DNA from: Brevundimonas alba
Lineage (GTDB): Bacteria; Pseudomonadota; Alphaproteobacteria; Caulobacterales; Caulobacteraceae
Reading direction: 5' to 3'
Length of the DNA: 64,000 bases
Assembly: GCF_011927945.1 (NCBI RefSeq)
Contig: NZ_JAATJM010000001.1
Coordinates: 1,621,501 to 1,685,500, forward strand
A program made the position numbers and the translations under genes. Position 1 is the first letter of the stretch. Every line of letters starts with the position of its first letter. Below the pieces are notes generated by a model. That model did no database searches and had not been told where the DNA came from. It saw only the letters and a list, made by a program, of their open reading frames with translations. Shown piece by piece: positions 25,687 through 34,939 of this stretch.

Positions 25687-26786
25687 GTGCTCGGCCATTG
25701 GTCGGGTGGAACGCCCCAGCATTCGGTCATCTCGTGCTCTTCGCTCAGGACGAAGGCGCGGCCGGTCCAGGTCCAGGTCTGCGCCAGACCACAGTCGCCG
25801 GGTCCGCGGCCCTTGGCGAAGGCGACGAGGGTTCGCGCGTTGGCTGCGTAGCCGCCGTTGATAGTGCCGGTCGTCGTCTCGCCACTGGCGGATGCCAGCT
25901 GGACCGGTCGCGGGTTTCGTCCGCCGGGACCTGTCAGATACCAGTCGTGGCCGATGTTGTAGGCGCCGGAGAAACAGGGGACAGCCCACAGCTCCGTCGA
26001 GGCGTCCAGTCGCGCGGACATGACCTCTTTCCGGACCCAGTCGCTGTCGGCTTCCTCCCGGCATTCACGAACGGCGGGCAGGGCTTCCAGCGCGGCGGGA
26101 AGTGTCTGGCCGGAATCGCCGAAGCCGGCCTGCGAGACGGCGGGCGCGGGCGTAACCACCGGCGGCGCGGGCGGAGCCGGAATGGCCGAGACCGGTCGCG
26201 TACCCCGGCCGACGAGGGCGGCTGGGGTCTGCAGCTTTCCCTGACGCTCGTCGATCCACAGCATGGCCGCCGCCGCGCCGGACAAGGAAACCATTCTCGG
26301 CGCATCGCCCGCGCCGACGCTCATAGCCTTGCCGCTTCCGATCATGGCGATCAGGGCCGGAGCATCCCCGGGTGCGATCCGGAAGTCGTCGGATCCCTGT
26401 TCCGACCGGGCGACGAAACGTCGCCCGTCGATGTCGACCGACATGGCGCCGGTCTTGGCGTCCGTATCGCCCCACACTCCGAGGCTGACCGACCGCGCGC
26501 CGTTCGGGCCGGGCGAAGCGGCGACGCGGATCCAGCCCGTCTGGTCGGATGCGGGTCCAAAGGCGGCGCATTCATTGGTGTTGTCGCACACCGCCAGCCA
26601 GTCGCGGAATTTGCGGCTGGCGCTTGGCATCGTCGGACCGCTCGCCTGTGTCGCCGATGCGGCCGGCATAGACCCAGCGATCAACGGAGTTGGTGACGCG
26701 CTTCCGGCCTTCGCCGCCTTTCCATCGCCGTCGCCACAGGCGACCAGCGCGAGGGCCAGCAGGCACGGTCCGATGATGCGTCGCAT
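25671..26786 (-). CDS. DUF1176 family lipoprotein
   Basis: A 371-residue envelope protein with lipoprotein signal ending LVAC (Cys17), then an Ala/Ser/Pro-rich linker to about residue 55. Two globular halves follow: FRDWLAVCDNTNECAAFG begins the DUF1176 domain, which is found in many alphaproteobacteria and has no known function. A Pro-rich hinge (IPAPPAPPVVTPAPA) separates the halves. Six or more cysteines in the mature part (VCDNTNEC, RECREE, PCFSG, GDCG, TECWG) suggest periplasmic disulfides. It overlaps the downstream oxidoreductase start by about 16 nt, perhaps hinting at a functional link to thiol chemistry; that is inference. Confidence 0.85.
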   Translation of the reverse strand: MRRIIGPCLLALALVACGDGDGKAAKAGSASPTPLIAGSMPAASATQASGPTMPSASRKFRDWLAVCDNTNECAAFGPASDQTGWIRVAASPGPNGARSVSLGVWGDTDAKTGAMSVDIDGRRFVARSEQGSDDFRIAPGDAPALIAMIGSGKAMSVGAGDAPRMVSLSGAAAAMLWIDERQGKLQTPAALVGRGTRPVSAIPAPPAPPVVTPAPAVSQAGFGDSGQTLPAALEALPAVRECREEADSDWVRKEVMSARLDASTELWAVPCFSGAYNIGHDWYLTGPGGRNPRPVQLASASGETTTGTINGGYAANARTLVAFAKGRGPGDCGLAQTWTWTGRAFVLSEEHEMTECWGVPPDQWPSTWRTR

Positions 26787-26800
26787 GAAACCCCCTCCGC

Positions 26801-27013
26801 TCAGAGCTTACGGAGTTCCTCCGGCTTGTGCGCCGCCCTGGCTCCGGTCTTGTCGCTCTGAACGATATACTCCGGATTGTCGGGGGACGCCGCCACCTTG
26901 TGACCCTTGATCTTCGTCGGGCTGACGGCCTTTCGGACGACCTTTCCCTCGGTCGTGCCCTGACTGTGATCCCAAGCGACCTTGTCGCCTGCCTTGAAGT
27001 CCTTGCCGGTCAC
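26801..27013 (-). CDS. DUF2945 / hypervirulence-associated TUDOR-domain small protein
   Basis: A 70-residue basic protein of the DUF2945 (HVA1-like) family: [23 protein letters not shown], then [22 protein letters not shown]. The family is a small SH3/Tudor-like barrel of unknown role. It starts with GTG at 27013, and the upstream 41-residue gene ends within that codon (GTGA), a 4-nt overlap typical of translational coupling. Its end lies 14 nt before the start of the DUF1176 gene, so the small genes and DUF1176-oxidoreductase may form one transcript. Confidence 0.85.
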   Translation of the reverse strand: MTGKDFKAGDKVAWDHSQGTTEGKVVRKAVSPTKIKGHKVAASPDNPEYIVQSDKTGARAAHKPEELRKL

Positions 27014-27135
27014 GGGTTCGTCTCGTCGCTGCTGTGTTCCTCCAGCAGGGACCGCATCAGATCGACATCGGCGATCACCGGCGGTTCGCCCGTCGCTTCG
27101 ATCCAGCGGGCGGTCAGGACTTCCATTTCGGACAT
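27010..27135 (-). CDS. 41-residue acidic protein, translationally coupled to the DUF2945 gene
   Basis: An acidic mini-protein ([20 protein letters not shown], then [19 protein letters not shown]). The ATG at 27135 has GGAG eight bases upstream. Its TGA overlaps the GTG start of the DUF2945 gene in GTGA, which is the best evidence that it is translated. No family was recognised. The predicted acidic charge contrasts with the basic DUF2945 product and might suggest a paired function, but that is only a guess. Confidence 0.55.
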   Translation of the reverse strand: MSEMEVLTARWIEATGEPPVIADVDLMRSLLEEHSSDETNP

Positions 27136-27312
27136 GGGGACGCTCCGTTCACAGAGCTCCCAAACCATCCGGCGGGTATCTGGTTCAACCGGAAGGGAGA
27201 AGTCTTTCGTCCAGCGAGGTTAACGGCGGCAGCCTTGCCCTTTGCGCACCGGAACGTGCGCCGCTATACCGCCCGCCAACCCTCCCATTCCAAAGCCAAA
27301 GGCAGCTTCAGC

Positions 27313-28530
27313 ATGACCAGGATCAAGGTCGCCAATCCCATCGTGGACATCGACGGCGACGAGATGACCCGGATCATCTGGCAGATGATCAAGGACAAGC
27401 TGGTCTTCCCCTTCCTCGACCTCGAGCTCGACTACTACGACCTCGGCATGGAGCACCGCGACGCCACCGACGATCAGGTGACGATCGATGCGGCGAAAGC
27501 GATCCAGAAGCACGGCGTCGGCGTGAAGTGCGCCACCATCACCCCGGACGAAGCGCGGGTGAAGGAGTTCGGCCTCAAGAAGATGTGGAAGTCGCCGAAC
27601 GGCACGATCCGCAACATCCTCGGCGGCGTGGTCTTCCGCGAGCCGATCATCTGCTCGAACGTGCCGCGTCTGGTGCCCGGCTGGACCCAGCCCATCGTCG
27701 TGGGCCGCCACGCCTTCGGCGACCAGTACAAGGCCACGGACTTCCTCGTTCCGGGCCCCGGCAAGCTGACGATCAAATTCCAGGGCGAGGACGGTCAGGT
27801 CATCGAGCACGAGGTGTTCGACTTCCCCTCGGCCGGCGTGGCCATGGGCATGTACAACCTGGATGACTCGATCACCGAGTTCGCCCGCGCCAGCTTCTCC
27901 TTCGGCCTGCAGCGCAACTTCCCGGTCTATCTCTCGACCAAGAACACCATCCTCAAGGCCTACGACGGGCGCTTCAAGGACATCTTCCAGAAGGTGTTCG
28001 ACGAGGAGTTCGCGGCCGAGTTCAAGGAAAAGGGCCTGACCTATGAGCATCGCCTGATCGACGACATGGTGGCCGCGGCGATCAAGTGGTCGGGCGGCTT
28101 CGTCTGGGCGTGCAAGAACTACGACGGCGACGTTCAGTCGGACGTGGTGGCGCAGGGCTTCGGCTCGCTGGGCCTGATGACCTCGGTGCTGATGACCCCG
28201 GACGGCAAGGTGCTGGAATCGGAAGCCGCCCACGGCACCGTCACCCGCCACTACCGCCAGCATCAGAAGGGCGAGGCGACCTCGACCAATTCGATCGCCT
28301 CCATCTTCGCCTGGACGCGCGGCTTCTCGCACCGGGCCAAGCTGGACGGCAACGATGAACTGGCTGCCTTTGCCGCCACGCTCGAGCGCGTCGTGGTCGA
28401 GACGGTGGAAGCCGGCCACATGACCAAGGACCTGGCGCTGCTGGTCGGCGATCAGCAGGGCTGGCTGACCACCGAGGGCTTCCTCGACAAGGTGGCCGAG
28501 AACCTGACCAAGGCGATGCAAGCCCAATAA
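27313..28530 (+). CDS. icd: NADP-dependent isocitrate dehydrogenase
   Basis: A 405-residue TCA-cycle enzyme converting isocitrate to 2-oxoglutarate and CO2 with NADP. It belongs to the dimeric, eukaryote-like type II class common in alphaproteobacteria: [15 protein letters not shown] at the N-terminus, [13 protein letters not shown] (substrate-binding serine/asparagine loop), [21 protein letters not shown] with metal-binding aspartates, and [11 protein letters not shown] as the cofactor loop. ATG at 27313 gives exactly the family length. It is monocistronic and ends at a strong terminator at 28592-28626. Confidence 0.97.
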   Translation: MTRIKVANPIVDIDGDEMTRIIWQMIKDKLVFPFLDLELDYYDLGMEHRDATDDQVTIDAAKAIQKHGVGVKCATITPDEARVKEFGLKKMWKSPNGTIRNILGGVVFREPIICSNVPRLVPGWTQPIVVGRHAFGDQYKATDFLVPGPGKLTIKFQGEDGQVIEHEVFDFPSAGVAMGMYNLDDSITEFARASFSFGLQRNFPVYLSTKNTILKAYDGRFKDIFQKVFDEEFAAEFKEKGLTYEHRLIDDMVAAAIKWSGGFVWACKNYDGDVQSDVVAQGFGSLGLMTSVLMTPDGKVLESEAAHGTVTRHYRQHQKGEATSTNSIASIFAWTRGFSHRAKLDGNDELAAFAATLERVVVETVEAGHMTKDLALLVGDQQGWLTTEGFLDKVAENLTKAMQAQ

Positions 28531-28591
28531 GGCGCTACCGTTCGCGACGCGGTCGCTCACTGCTGGAGCGCAGCCGCAGCTACATGACCAA

Positions 28592-28626
28592 GCCCGCCGG
28601 ATTCGCGTCCGGCGGGCCTTTCGTTT
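28592..28626 (+). terminator. Intrinsic terminator after icd
   Basis: GCCCGCCGGA (28592-28601) pairs perfectly with TCCGGCGGGC (28608-28617) around TTCGCG, followed by CTTTCGTTT on the plus strand. Confidence 0.85.
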
Positions 28627-28674
28627 GAGCCGGATCGGTGTTCGTGCATTGATGGTCTGAACTCCGGAGCCGCC

Positions 28675-29277
28675 ATGAAGAAGCTTTTCGGCAACCTGCT
28701 GCTGCTGGCCCTGATCATCGGGGTGGTCAGCTTCTTCGCCGCGCCGGCCGTGGGCTTCTTCGGCATCCGTTCGGCGGCCGACGCCAACGACGTGTCGGGC
28801 CTGTCGCGGCTGGTCGACTTCGCCGCCGTGCGGCAGTCGTTGCGGCCCCAGTTGTCAGGCAACCCCGCCGCCCTCGCCCCCGCGCCGACCTTCCTCGAGG
28901 ATCCGATCGGCGCCGTCCGGCGTCAGTTCGAGCAGGCCGATTCCGCCTCCGTCGCAGATGTGGACGCCTATCTGACGCCCGCCGCGCTGGCAGCCCTGAC
29001 GCGGGGCGAGGGGCGCTACGCTTCGCAGCGCTCCCGTCTGGCGGGCGGCCCTCCGTCCGACGCTAACCCGATGCCGGCGCCCGTGTTCTGGGGCGTCAAC
29101 CGGGTGAGGATGGCGGTCACGGACGAGGGTGGGTCCCGGACGATCTTCACCTTCGAGCGCAAGGGGCCGTTCGAATGGAAGCTGGTGCATGTCGGCCTGC
29201 CCGAAGGGGCGGCTCCGGCCGTGGTCGCGCCCGCGCCCGCGCCCGCGCGCGCCGCACCGCCGCCGGCCCAGCGCTAG
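28675..29277 (+). CDS. DUF2939 family membrane-anchored protein, first tandem copy
   Basis: A 200-residue protein with one N-terminal hydrophobic anchor (LFGNLLLLALIIGVVSFFAAPAVGFF) and a DUF2939-type body: SAADANDVSGLSRLVDFAAVRQSLRPQL, the small-helix pattern shared with the next gene (KAGDAHRIEQLVDFPSLRESLKDEL). The second half is a beta-rich FTFERKGPFEWKLVHVGLP segment and the tail is a proline/alanine repeat (APAPAPARAAPPPA). Function of the family is unknown. The ATG follows GGAG at 28668. The next gene is a diverged tandem paralogue. Confidence 0.82.
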   Translation: MKKLFGNLLLLALIIGVVSFFAAPAVGFFGIRSAADANDVSGLSRLVDFAAVRQSLRPQLSGNPAALAPAPTFLEDPIGAVRRQFEQADSASVADVDAYLTPAALAALTRGEGRYASQRSRLAGGPPSDANPMPAPVFWGVNRVRMAVTDEGGSRTIFTFERKGPFEWKLVHVGLPEGAAPAVVAPAPAPARAAPPPAQR

Positions 29278-29339
29278 GCAGTCAACTCGACTCGCGGCAA
29301 CCGTAGCCGTGGGGAAGCGTTTCGACGCCAGAGGGTAGA

Positions 29340-29900
29340 ATGATCAAGAAGCTTGTCATCGGCGGCGTCGCCGCGGCCATCGTCGTAGGAGTCGTCGCCT
29401 GGGCCGCCGCCCCAATTCTGGCCGCGCAGGCGCTGGTCCGCGCCGCCAAGGCGGGGGACGCCCACCGCATCGAACAGCTCGTCGACTTCCCCTCGTTGCG
29501 CGAGAGCCTGAAGGATGAGCTGAACGCCGAACTGGCGGCCCAGATGCGCCGCGATCCGCGCATGGCCGAGAGCGGGCTGGGCGGGCTCGGCATGATCCTC
29601 GCGCCCATGCTGCTGTCCGGCGCGGTCGATGCGGCGGTGACCCCGCAGGTGGTGGCGCAGATGGTGACCACGGCTGAAGCGCCCGACCCGACGGTCCGTG
29701 ACGAGCCCGAGCCCGGCGATACGGCGGACAAGGGCGACGATATTCATCAGGCGTGGGGCTACCGTGACCTCAACGCCTTCGCCGTGACCCTGACCGACCG
29801 CGACCATCCGGACCAGCGGCTGGCCCTGATCATGGAGCGCCGCGGCCTGTTCAGCTGGAGGCTGGCCGCCGTCGATATCCAGAACGACGGTCGGGCCTGA
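29340..29900 (+). CDS. DUF2939 family membrane-anchored protein, second tandem copy
   Basis: A 186-residue paralogue of the preceding gene: N-terminal anchor VIGGVAAAIVVGVVAWAAAPI, then the A(K)AGDAHRIEQLVDFPSLRESL signature and a C-terminal LALIMERRGLFSWRLAAVDI strand pair matching FTFERKGPFEWKLVHV of the first copy. The central part (PRMAESGLGGLGMILAPMLLSGAVDAAVTPQVVAQM) is hydrophobic in an alternating way. It starts 62 nt after the first copy and converges on alaS after 19 nt. Confidence 0.82.
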   Translation: MIKKLVIGGVAAAIVVGVVAWAAAPILAAQALVRAAKAGDAHRIEQLVDFPSLRESLKDELNAELAAQMRRDPRMAESGLGGLGMILAPMLLSGAVDAAVTPQVVAQMVTTAEAPDPTVRDEPEPGDTADKGDDIHQAWGYRDLNAFAVTLTDRDHPDQRLALIMERRGLFSWRLAAVDIQNDGRA

Positions 29901-29910
29901 GGCCGACCCG

Positions 29911-29926
29911 CGCCTGAGATCAGGCG
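29911..29926. terminator. Symmetrical hairpin between converging DUF2939 and alaS genes
   Basis: CGCCTGA (29911-29917) and TCAGGCG (29920-29926) form a perfect inverted repeat with a 2-nt centre that overlaps the alaS stop codon. No U-tract follows, so activity as a terminator is uncertain. Confidence 0.35.
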
Positions 29927-32580
29927 AGAGCGGCCCGCACCGCCGCCAGACCGTCTTCGGCCTTGCCGCCGTCAGGGGCGCCGCCCTGGGCGAAGTCGGG
30001 CTTGCCGCCCGCGCCCTGACCGCCCATCGCCAGCACGGCCGCGCGCGCCAGATCGGCCGCGTTGACCTTGCCGGTCATATCCGAGGTGACGGCGACGGTG
30101 ACCGCCGCCTTGCCCTCGGTCACGCCGATCAGAGCGACGACGCCCGAGCCGACCTGTTTGCGGAAGTCCTCGGCCACTCCGCGCAGACCCTTGCCGTCCA
30201 CGCCGTCCAGCACCCGGGCGATCAGCTTCACGCCGTTGATCTCCTCCGGAGCCGCCGACGCGCCTGAGCCCCCGCCGAGCGCCAGTTGCTTCTTCAGGTC
30301 GGCGACCTGCTTCTCCAGCGTGCGGACGGAGCCGCTCAGCGCCTCGACGCGGGCCGGAACGTCGCCCGGCTGGACCTTGAACGACTGGGCCAGCTTCTTG
30401 GCGACCCCGGCCTGCCCCAGCAGATACTGACGTGCAGCCTCGGCGGTCAGCGCCTCGATCCGACGAACCCCGGCGGCGATGCCGCTTTCCGACACGATCT
30501 TGAACAGGGCGATGTCGCCGGTGCGGGCGACATGGGTGCCGCCGCACAGCTCGACCGAATAGGGCTTGTCCGTCTCGGTCAACGAGCGGCCGAGCGTCAG
30601 CACCCGAACCTCGTCGCCGTATTTCTCGCCGAAGAGGGCCACGGCGCCGGCGTCGATGGCGGCCTGCGGGGCCATCATCTTCGTCTCCGCCGGGATGTTC
30701 TGGCGGATGACGGCGTTCACCTCGTCCTCCATCCGCGCCAGCTCGTCCTCGGTCACCGGGGCGTTGTGGCTGAAGTCGAAGCGCAGGCGTTCGGCGTCGA
30801 CCATCTGACCCTTCTGGGCCACGTGGCCGCCCAGCACATTGGCGAGAGCCTTGTGCAAAAGGTGCGCCGCCGAATGGTTGGCGCGTGTGGTCAGGCGCGC
30901 GTCAGCGCTGACGCGCAGCTGGACGCGGGCGCCGATGGCGAGCGTGCCCGAGCTGATTTCGATGCGATGGGCGAACAGGTCGCCGGCGTGCTTCTGGACG
31001 TCGAGCACCACGCCCGAGCCCTGCTGGCCGGTGGCGTCGGTCCACTCGATCTCGCCACGGTCGCCGGCTTGGCCGCCGCCCTCGCCGTAGAAGGGGGTCT
31101 GGTCGAACAGGACCTCGGCCGTTTCGCCGGCGCCGAGTTCGTCGACCGAGGAGCCGTCGCGGACGACGGCCAGCACCTCACCCGAGCCCTCGACCGAGTC
31201 GTAGCCAGTGAAGACGGTCGGGCCGAGGCGGTCGCGCAGGGCGAGCCATTCGCCGGCCGAAGCGGTCTGACCCGAGCCGGTCCAGTGTTCGCGCGAGCGG
31301 CTGCGCTGCTCGTTCATGGCGGCGTCGAAACCTTCGGTATCGACGGTGAAGCCGCGGCGGCGCGCCTCGTCCTGCGTCAGGTCGAGCGGGAAGCCGTAGG
31401 TGTCATACAGGGTGAAGGCGGTCTGGCCGGACAGCACGCCGCCCTCGCCGAGATCGCGAGAGGCGTCTTCCAGCAGGCCCATGCCGCGGCCGAGGGTGGT
31501 GCGGAAGCGGATTTCCTCCTGCTTCAGCGTGTCCTCGATGAAGGCCTGGGCGCGGCGCAGCTCGGGATAGGCCTCGCCCATCTCCTGCACCAGCGTCGGC
31601 ACCAGACGGTGCATCAGCGGATCGGCGGCGCCCAGCAGGTGGGCGTGGCGCATGGCGCGGCGCATGATCCGGCGCAGCACATAGCCACGGCCCTCGTTCG
31701 AGGGCGTGACCCCGTCCGCGATCAGGAAGGACGACGAGCGCAGGTGGTCGGCGATGACGCGATGGCTCGGCGTTCGGTCGCCCTCGGCCGAGGTGTTGGT
31801 CTCATGCTCCGAGGCCGCGATCAGGGTGCGGAACAGGTCGGTCTCGTAGTTGGAGTGCACGCCCTGAAGCACGGCGGCGACGCGCTCGAGGCCTGCGCCG
31901 GTGTCGATCGAGGGCCTGGGCAGGAGCGAGCGTGAACCGTCCGCCTGTTGGTCGAACTGCATGAAGACGAGGTTCCAGATCTCGACCCAGCGGTCGCCGT
32001 CCTCTTCCGGGGTGCCGGGAGGGCCGCCCCAGATGTGGTCGCCGTGGTCGTAGAATATCTCGGTGCAGGGACCGCAGGGGCCGGTGTCGCCCATCGACCA
32101 GAAATTGTCCGAGCCGGCGATGCGGGCGATCTTCGATTCCGGGAGGCCGGCGATCTTCTTCCAGAGGTCGAAGGCCTCGTCGTCGTCGATGTAGACGGTG
32201 GCCATCAGCCGGTCGGCGGGGATGCCGAACTCTTTCGTGACGAGGTTCCACGCCAGCTCGATGGCGTGCTCCTTGAAGTAGTCGCCGAAGGAGAAATTGC
32301 CGAGCATCTCGAAGAAGGTGTGGTGCCGGGCGGTGTAGCCGACGTTGTCGAGGTCGTTGTGCTTGCCGCCGGCGCGGACGCATTTCTGCGAGCTGGTGGC
32401 GCGTTTCGTCGCGCGGGTTTCCTGACCGGTGAAGACGTTCTTGAACGGGACCATGCCGGCGTTGACGAACAGCAGGGTGGGATCGTTCTGCGGCACGAGC
32501 GGAGCCGACTGGACCTTCTCGTGGCCGTCGGCCGCGAAATAGTCGAGGAAGGTCGAGCGGATCTGGTTCAGGCTGGACAT
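29920..32580 (-). CDS. alaS: Alanyl-tRNA synthetase
   Basis: An 886-residue class II synthetase charging tRNA-Ala. The N-terminal catalytic domain starts with [20 protein letters not shown] and [17 protein letters not shown]; the [17 protein letters not shown] segment is the motif 2/ATP region. The editing domain has the zinc-type histidines of [12 protein letters not shown] and the [12 protein letters not shown] motif that clears mischarged serine and glycine. The C-terminal part has a coiled-coil ([19 protein letters not shown]) and a DHHA1 region ending with the Gly-rich [19 protein letters not shown] segment. It is a full-length enzyme, separated from the recA gene by three small genes. 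Confidence 0.98.
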   Translation of the reverse strand: MSSLNQIRSTFLDYFAADGHEKVQSAPLVPQNDPTLLFVNAGMVPFKNVFTGQETRATKRATSSQKCVRAGGKHNDLDNVGYTARHHTFFEMLGNFSFGDYFKEHAIELAWNLVTKEFGIPADRLMATVYIDDDEAFDLWKKIAGLPESKIARIAGSDNFWSMGDTGPCGPCTEIFYDHGDHIWGGPPGTPEEDGDRWVEIWNLVFMQFDQQADGSRSLLPRPSIDTGAGLERVAAVLQGVHSNYETDLFRTLIAASEHETNTSAEGDRTPSHRVIADHLRSSSFLIADGVTPSNEGRGYVLRRIMRRAMRHAHLLGAADPLMHRLVPTLVQEMGEAYPELRRAQAFIEDTLKQEEIRFRTTLGRGMGLLEDASRDLGEGGVLSGQTAFTLYDTYGFPLDLTQDEARRRGFTVDTEGFDAAMNEQRSRSREHWTGSGQTASAGEWLALRDRLGPTVFTGYDSVEGSGEVLAVVRDGSSVDELGAGETAEVLFDQTPFYGEGGGQAGDRGEIEWTDATGQQGSGVVLDVQKHAGDLFAHRIEISSGTLAIGARVQLRVSADARLTTRANHSAAHLLHKALANVLGGHVAQKGQMVDAERLRFDFSHNAPVTEDELARMEDEVNAVIRQNIPAETKMMAPQAAIDAGAVALFGEKYGDEVRVLTLGRSLTETDKPYSVELCGGTHVARTGDIALFKIVSESGIAAGVRRIEALTAEAARQYLLGQAGVAKKLAQSFKVQPGDVPARVEALSGSVRTLEKQVADLKKQLALGGGSGASAAPEEINGVKLIARVLDGVDGKGLRGVAEDFRKQVGSGVVALIGVTEGKAAVTVAVTSDMTGKVNAADLARAAVLAMGGQGAGGKPDFAQGGAPDGGKAEDGLAAVRAALA

Positions 32581-32628
32581 GGCGGGGCGGTCATTCGGGG
32601 AGGCGAAAAGGAACGCGCCTCATATAGG

Positions 32629-32645
32629 GCTTTCGGCCCGAAAGC
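32629..32645. repeat. Palindrome upstream of alaS
   Basis: GCTTTCGG (32629-32636) and CCGAAAGC (32638-32645) are perfect 8-nt arms around one base, between alaS and the upstream membrane-protein gene. No T-run follows, so it may be a protein-binding site rather than a terminator. A CCTATATG element lies just downstream toward alaS. Confidence 0.4.
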
Positions 32646-32678
32646 ATCACCCGGCCGTGATCGGCGACGGGATCGGGT

Positions 32679-33146
32679 TCAGGCGGAGGGGCCGAACGTC
32701 CGCCGCGCGATCCACGCCATGGGCAGGCCGACCATCAGCACGTGGACGATCAGGCCCTGGACGATGTGCAGGGCGTCGGGGATCGGCAGGGGCGAGGCCG
32801 ACATCGGGACGACGACGAGCGTCATCACGGTCCAGACCAGCGCGCCCCAGATGACGCCGGCGGCGATCCACTGGCGCCGCAGGGCCTCGGTTCGGGCGGC
32901 GAGGGTCATGTAGACGGCGGCGATGACGAGCATGATGCCGAAGTGGGCGGCGAGGCCGAGCAGGCCGGTGGTCCAGCCGCCGCGGTAGGCTTCGGTCCCC
33001 ATCCAGCCGCCGGCGACGGACTGGAGGACGATCAGCGGGCCGACGCGCAGGTTGAGCAGGATGGCGGCGCAGATGTCGAGCGCACCCGCGGCGAGGGTGG
33101 CCAGCAGGATGGCGCGGCCCGTGGAGCCCCTGGTCGATCCGGTCAT
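32679..33146 (-). CDS. Small four-helix integral membrane protein
   Basis: A 155-residue protein with about four hydrophobic helices: ILLATLAAGALDICAAILL, TTGLLGLAAHFGIMLVIAAVYM, WIAAGVIWGALVWTVMTLVVV and LIVHVLMVGLPMAWIA. AGALDICAA and AHFGIMLVIA are the most distinctive strings, and the first resembles YagU/DUF1440-type membrane proteins, but this was not established. It lies upstream of alaS on the same strand with a 98-nt gap. Function is unknown. Confidence 0.75.
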   Translation of the reverse strand: MTGSTRGSTGRAILLATLAAGALDICAAILLNLRVGPLIVLQSVAGGWMGTEAYRGGWTTGLLGLAAHFGIMLVIAAVYMTLAARTEALRRQWIAAGVIWGALVWTVMTLVVVPMSASPLPIPDALHIVQGLIVHVLMVGLPMAWIARRTFGPSA

Positions 33147-33208
33147 GTCGCGTCTCCCCCGAGATGAGGGGAGCTTAGGCGCGGGCGGGGCGGCTGGCCA
33201 GTGGCGGG

Positions 33209-33412
33209 TCAGTCGGCGTCGTCAACCTCGTCGGCGGCGGCCTCGTCCTCGGAGAGGAGCTCGTCGAGGGCGTCGATGATGGCGTCGATCTGCTCCGGAG
33301 AGGCTGTCACCGCCATGGAGGCGCCCCCGTCGCCCTCGATCTCGAGCAGGTAGCCGTCAGGGGTTTCGGACAGGGTGAACTGGCTGAGGGACTGGACCTG
33401 ATTGTCGGCCAT
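33209..33412 (-). CDS. 67-residue acidic conserved-looking protein
   Basis: A small soluble protein: MADNQVQSLSQFTLSETPD, then YLLEIEGDGGASMAVTASPEQIDAIIDALDEL and a very acidic tail (SEDEAAADEVDDAD). A beta-hairpin followed by a helix is the likely fold. The ATG at 33412 has GGAG seven bases upstream; the open frame extends to 33622 but passes through the recA terminator, so the short start is preferred. It lies downstream of recA on the same strand but beyond a strong terminator. No family was recognised. Confidence 0.72.
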   Translation of the reverse strand: MADNQVQSLSQFTLSETPDGYLLEIEGDGGASMAVTASPEQIDAIIDALDELLSEDEAAADEVDDAD

Positions 33413-33473
33413 GGGCGCGCTCCGTTTGACGAACCCGACAACCGCCGCGCTGGAGGAAAGGTCCAGCTTCGAA

Positions 33474-33511
33474 GAAAAAAGGCCGCCCGACCCGGGTGGG
33501 ATCGAGCGGCC
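33474..33511 (-). terminator. Intrinsic terminator downstream of recA
   Basis: On the minus strand GGCCGCTCGA (33511-33502) pairs with TCGGGCGGCC (33490-33481) over ten positions with one G-U pair, followed by TTTTTTCTTC. It separates recA from the 67-residue gene. Confidence 0.85.
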
Positions 33512-33588
33512 GCTCCGTCCGGCCCGGCCCGGCGGGGTCGGTGGCGGGTCGGCGGACCCGGCCGGAGAAGTTGGATGGGGCGGAAGGA

Positions 33589-33627
33589 AGTGGCCGCGAA
33601 AAACGACGGCCACTTCGGCCACTTCGG
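33589..33627. repeat. Inverted plus direct repeat just after recA
   Basis: AGTGGCCG (33589-33596) and CGGCCACT (33607-33614) form perfect 8-nt arms around a 10-nt A/T-containing loop. The right arm is then repeated directly as CGGCCACTT twice up to 33627, allowing alternative hairpins. The block starts about 14 nt after the recA stop codon. Confidence 0.55.
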
Positions 33628-33640
33628 TCAGTTGGGGGGA

Positions 33641-34744
33641 TCAGCCCTCGAGGTCCTGGCCCTCGTCGGGCTCGGGCGTGCCCAGCAGTTCCTCGGCGAT
33701 CTTGCTGGTCGAGGCGCGCACGGCCTTCTCGATCGAGTCGGCGATGTCCGGGTTGGCCTTGAGGAAGGCGCGCACGTTCTCGCGGCCCTGGCCGATGCGC
33801 TGGCTGTCGTAGGAGAACCAGCTGCCCGACTTCTCGATCACGCCGGCCTTGACGCCCAGGTCGATGATCTCGCCCAGCTTGGAGATACCCTCGCCATACA
33901 TGATGTCGAAGATGACCTCGCGGAACGGCGGGGCGACCTTGTTCTTGACCACCTTGACCCGGGTGGTGTTGCCGACGACCTCGTCGCGGTCCTTGATCGC
34001 GCCGGTGCGGCGGATGTCGAGGCGGACAGAGGCGTAGAATTTCAGCGCATTGCCGCCCGTCGTCGTCTCGGGCGAGCCGTACATGACGCCGATCTTGTGA
34101 CGGATCTGGTTGATGAACAGCACGATGCACTGCGACTTGTTGATCGAGGCGGTCAGCTTGCGCAGGGCCTGGCTCATCAGACGGGCCTGAAGGCCGGGCA
34201 GGCTGTCGCCCATCTCGCCCTCGATCTCGGCGCGCGGCGTCAGGGCGGCGACGGAGTCGACCACCACGATGTCCACGGCGCCCGAACGAACGAGGGTGTC
34301 GACGATCTCGAGCGCCTGTTCGCCGGTGTCGGGCTGCGAGACCAGAAGATCGTCGAGATTGACCCCCAGCTTCTGGGCGTAGCCCGGATCGAGCGCGTGC
34401 TCCGCGTCGACGAAGGCGGCGGTGCCGCCCGCCTTCTGGATTTCGGCCACGGTGTGCAGGGCCAAGGTCGTCTTGCCCGAGCTTTCCGGACCGAACACCT
34501 CGATGACCCGGCCACGCGGGAGACCGCCGATGCCGAGGGCCATGTCGAGGCCCAGCGAGCCGGTCGACACCGAAGGAATGGCTTCGGTCACGCCGTTCTT
34601 GCCCAGCTTCATGACCGAGCCCTTGCCGAAGGCGCGGTCGATCTGGGCGATCGCCGCCTCCAGAGCCCGTTGCTTGTCGCCGTCGTCCTTGCCGACCAAT
34701 TTCAATGCCGCCTGCGCTGCCACCTTGCCACTCTCCCTTGCCAT
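33641..34744 (-). CDS. recA: Recombinase A
   Basis: A 367-residue RecA: ATP-dependent strand-exchange protein and co-protease for LexA cleavage in the SOS response. The Walker [10 protein letters not shown] begins at residue 85; [10 protein letters not shown] is Walker [11 protein letters not shown] and [37 protein letters not shown] contain loop L1/L2 DNA-binding segments. The acidic tail is [16 protein letters not shown] at 34744 gives the expected N-terminal helix ([19 protein letters not shown]). A GATTC site touches the start codon and a candidate LexA box lies about 100 bp upstream. Two hairpins follow the gene. Confidence 0.98.
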   Translation of the reverse strand: MARESGKVAAQAALKLVGKDDGDKQRALEAAIAQIDRAFGKGSVMKLGKNGVTEAIPSVSTGSLGLDMALGIGGLPRGRVIEVFGPESSGKTTLALHTVAEIQKAGGTAAFVDAEHALDPGYAQKLGVNLDDLLVSQPDTGEQALEIVDTLVRSGAVDIVVVDSVAALTPRAEIEGEMGDSLPGLQARLMSQALRKLTASINKSQCIVLFINQIRHKIGVMYGSPETTTGGNALKFYASVRLDIRRTGAIKDRDEVVGNTTRVKVVKNKVAPPFREVIFDIMYGEGISKLGEIIDLGVKAGVIEKSGSWFSYDSQRIGQGRENVRAFLKANPDIADSIEKAVRASTSKIAEELLGTPEPDEGQDLEG

Positions 34745-34838
34745 GATTCCCGTTCGGTACCCGGGGGAGAGGCCCGCCTTCGGTCCGATGACCGTGACCC
34801 GCTCCCTGTGAGGGGAGATATGTGCACGGTTTGTTCCG

Positions 34839-34853
34839 GTTGCCAATATGTTC
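34839..34853. promoter_or_regulatory. Candidate SOS (LexA) box of recA
   Basis: GTTG-N7-GTTC matches seven of eight specified bases of the alphaproteobacterial direct-repeat box GTTC-N7-GTTC. It lies 95-110 bp upstream of the recA start, next to CATATT, a possible minus-strand -10. A further GTTC at 34833 and an inverted GTTC-N6-GAAC at 34850-34863 are nearby. Confidence 0.5.
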
Positions 34854-34939
34854 TTTTTGGAACGGTGAGAGCCTACGTCCGATTTTGACGTATCGGAATC
34901 AAGCTTTGCCTTTGGAAACAGGCGGTTCCGCGTTTTGCC

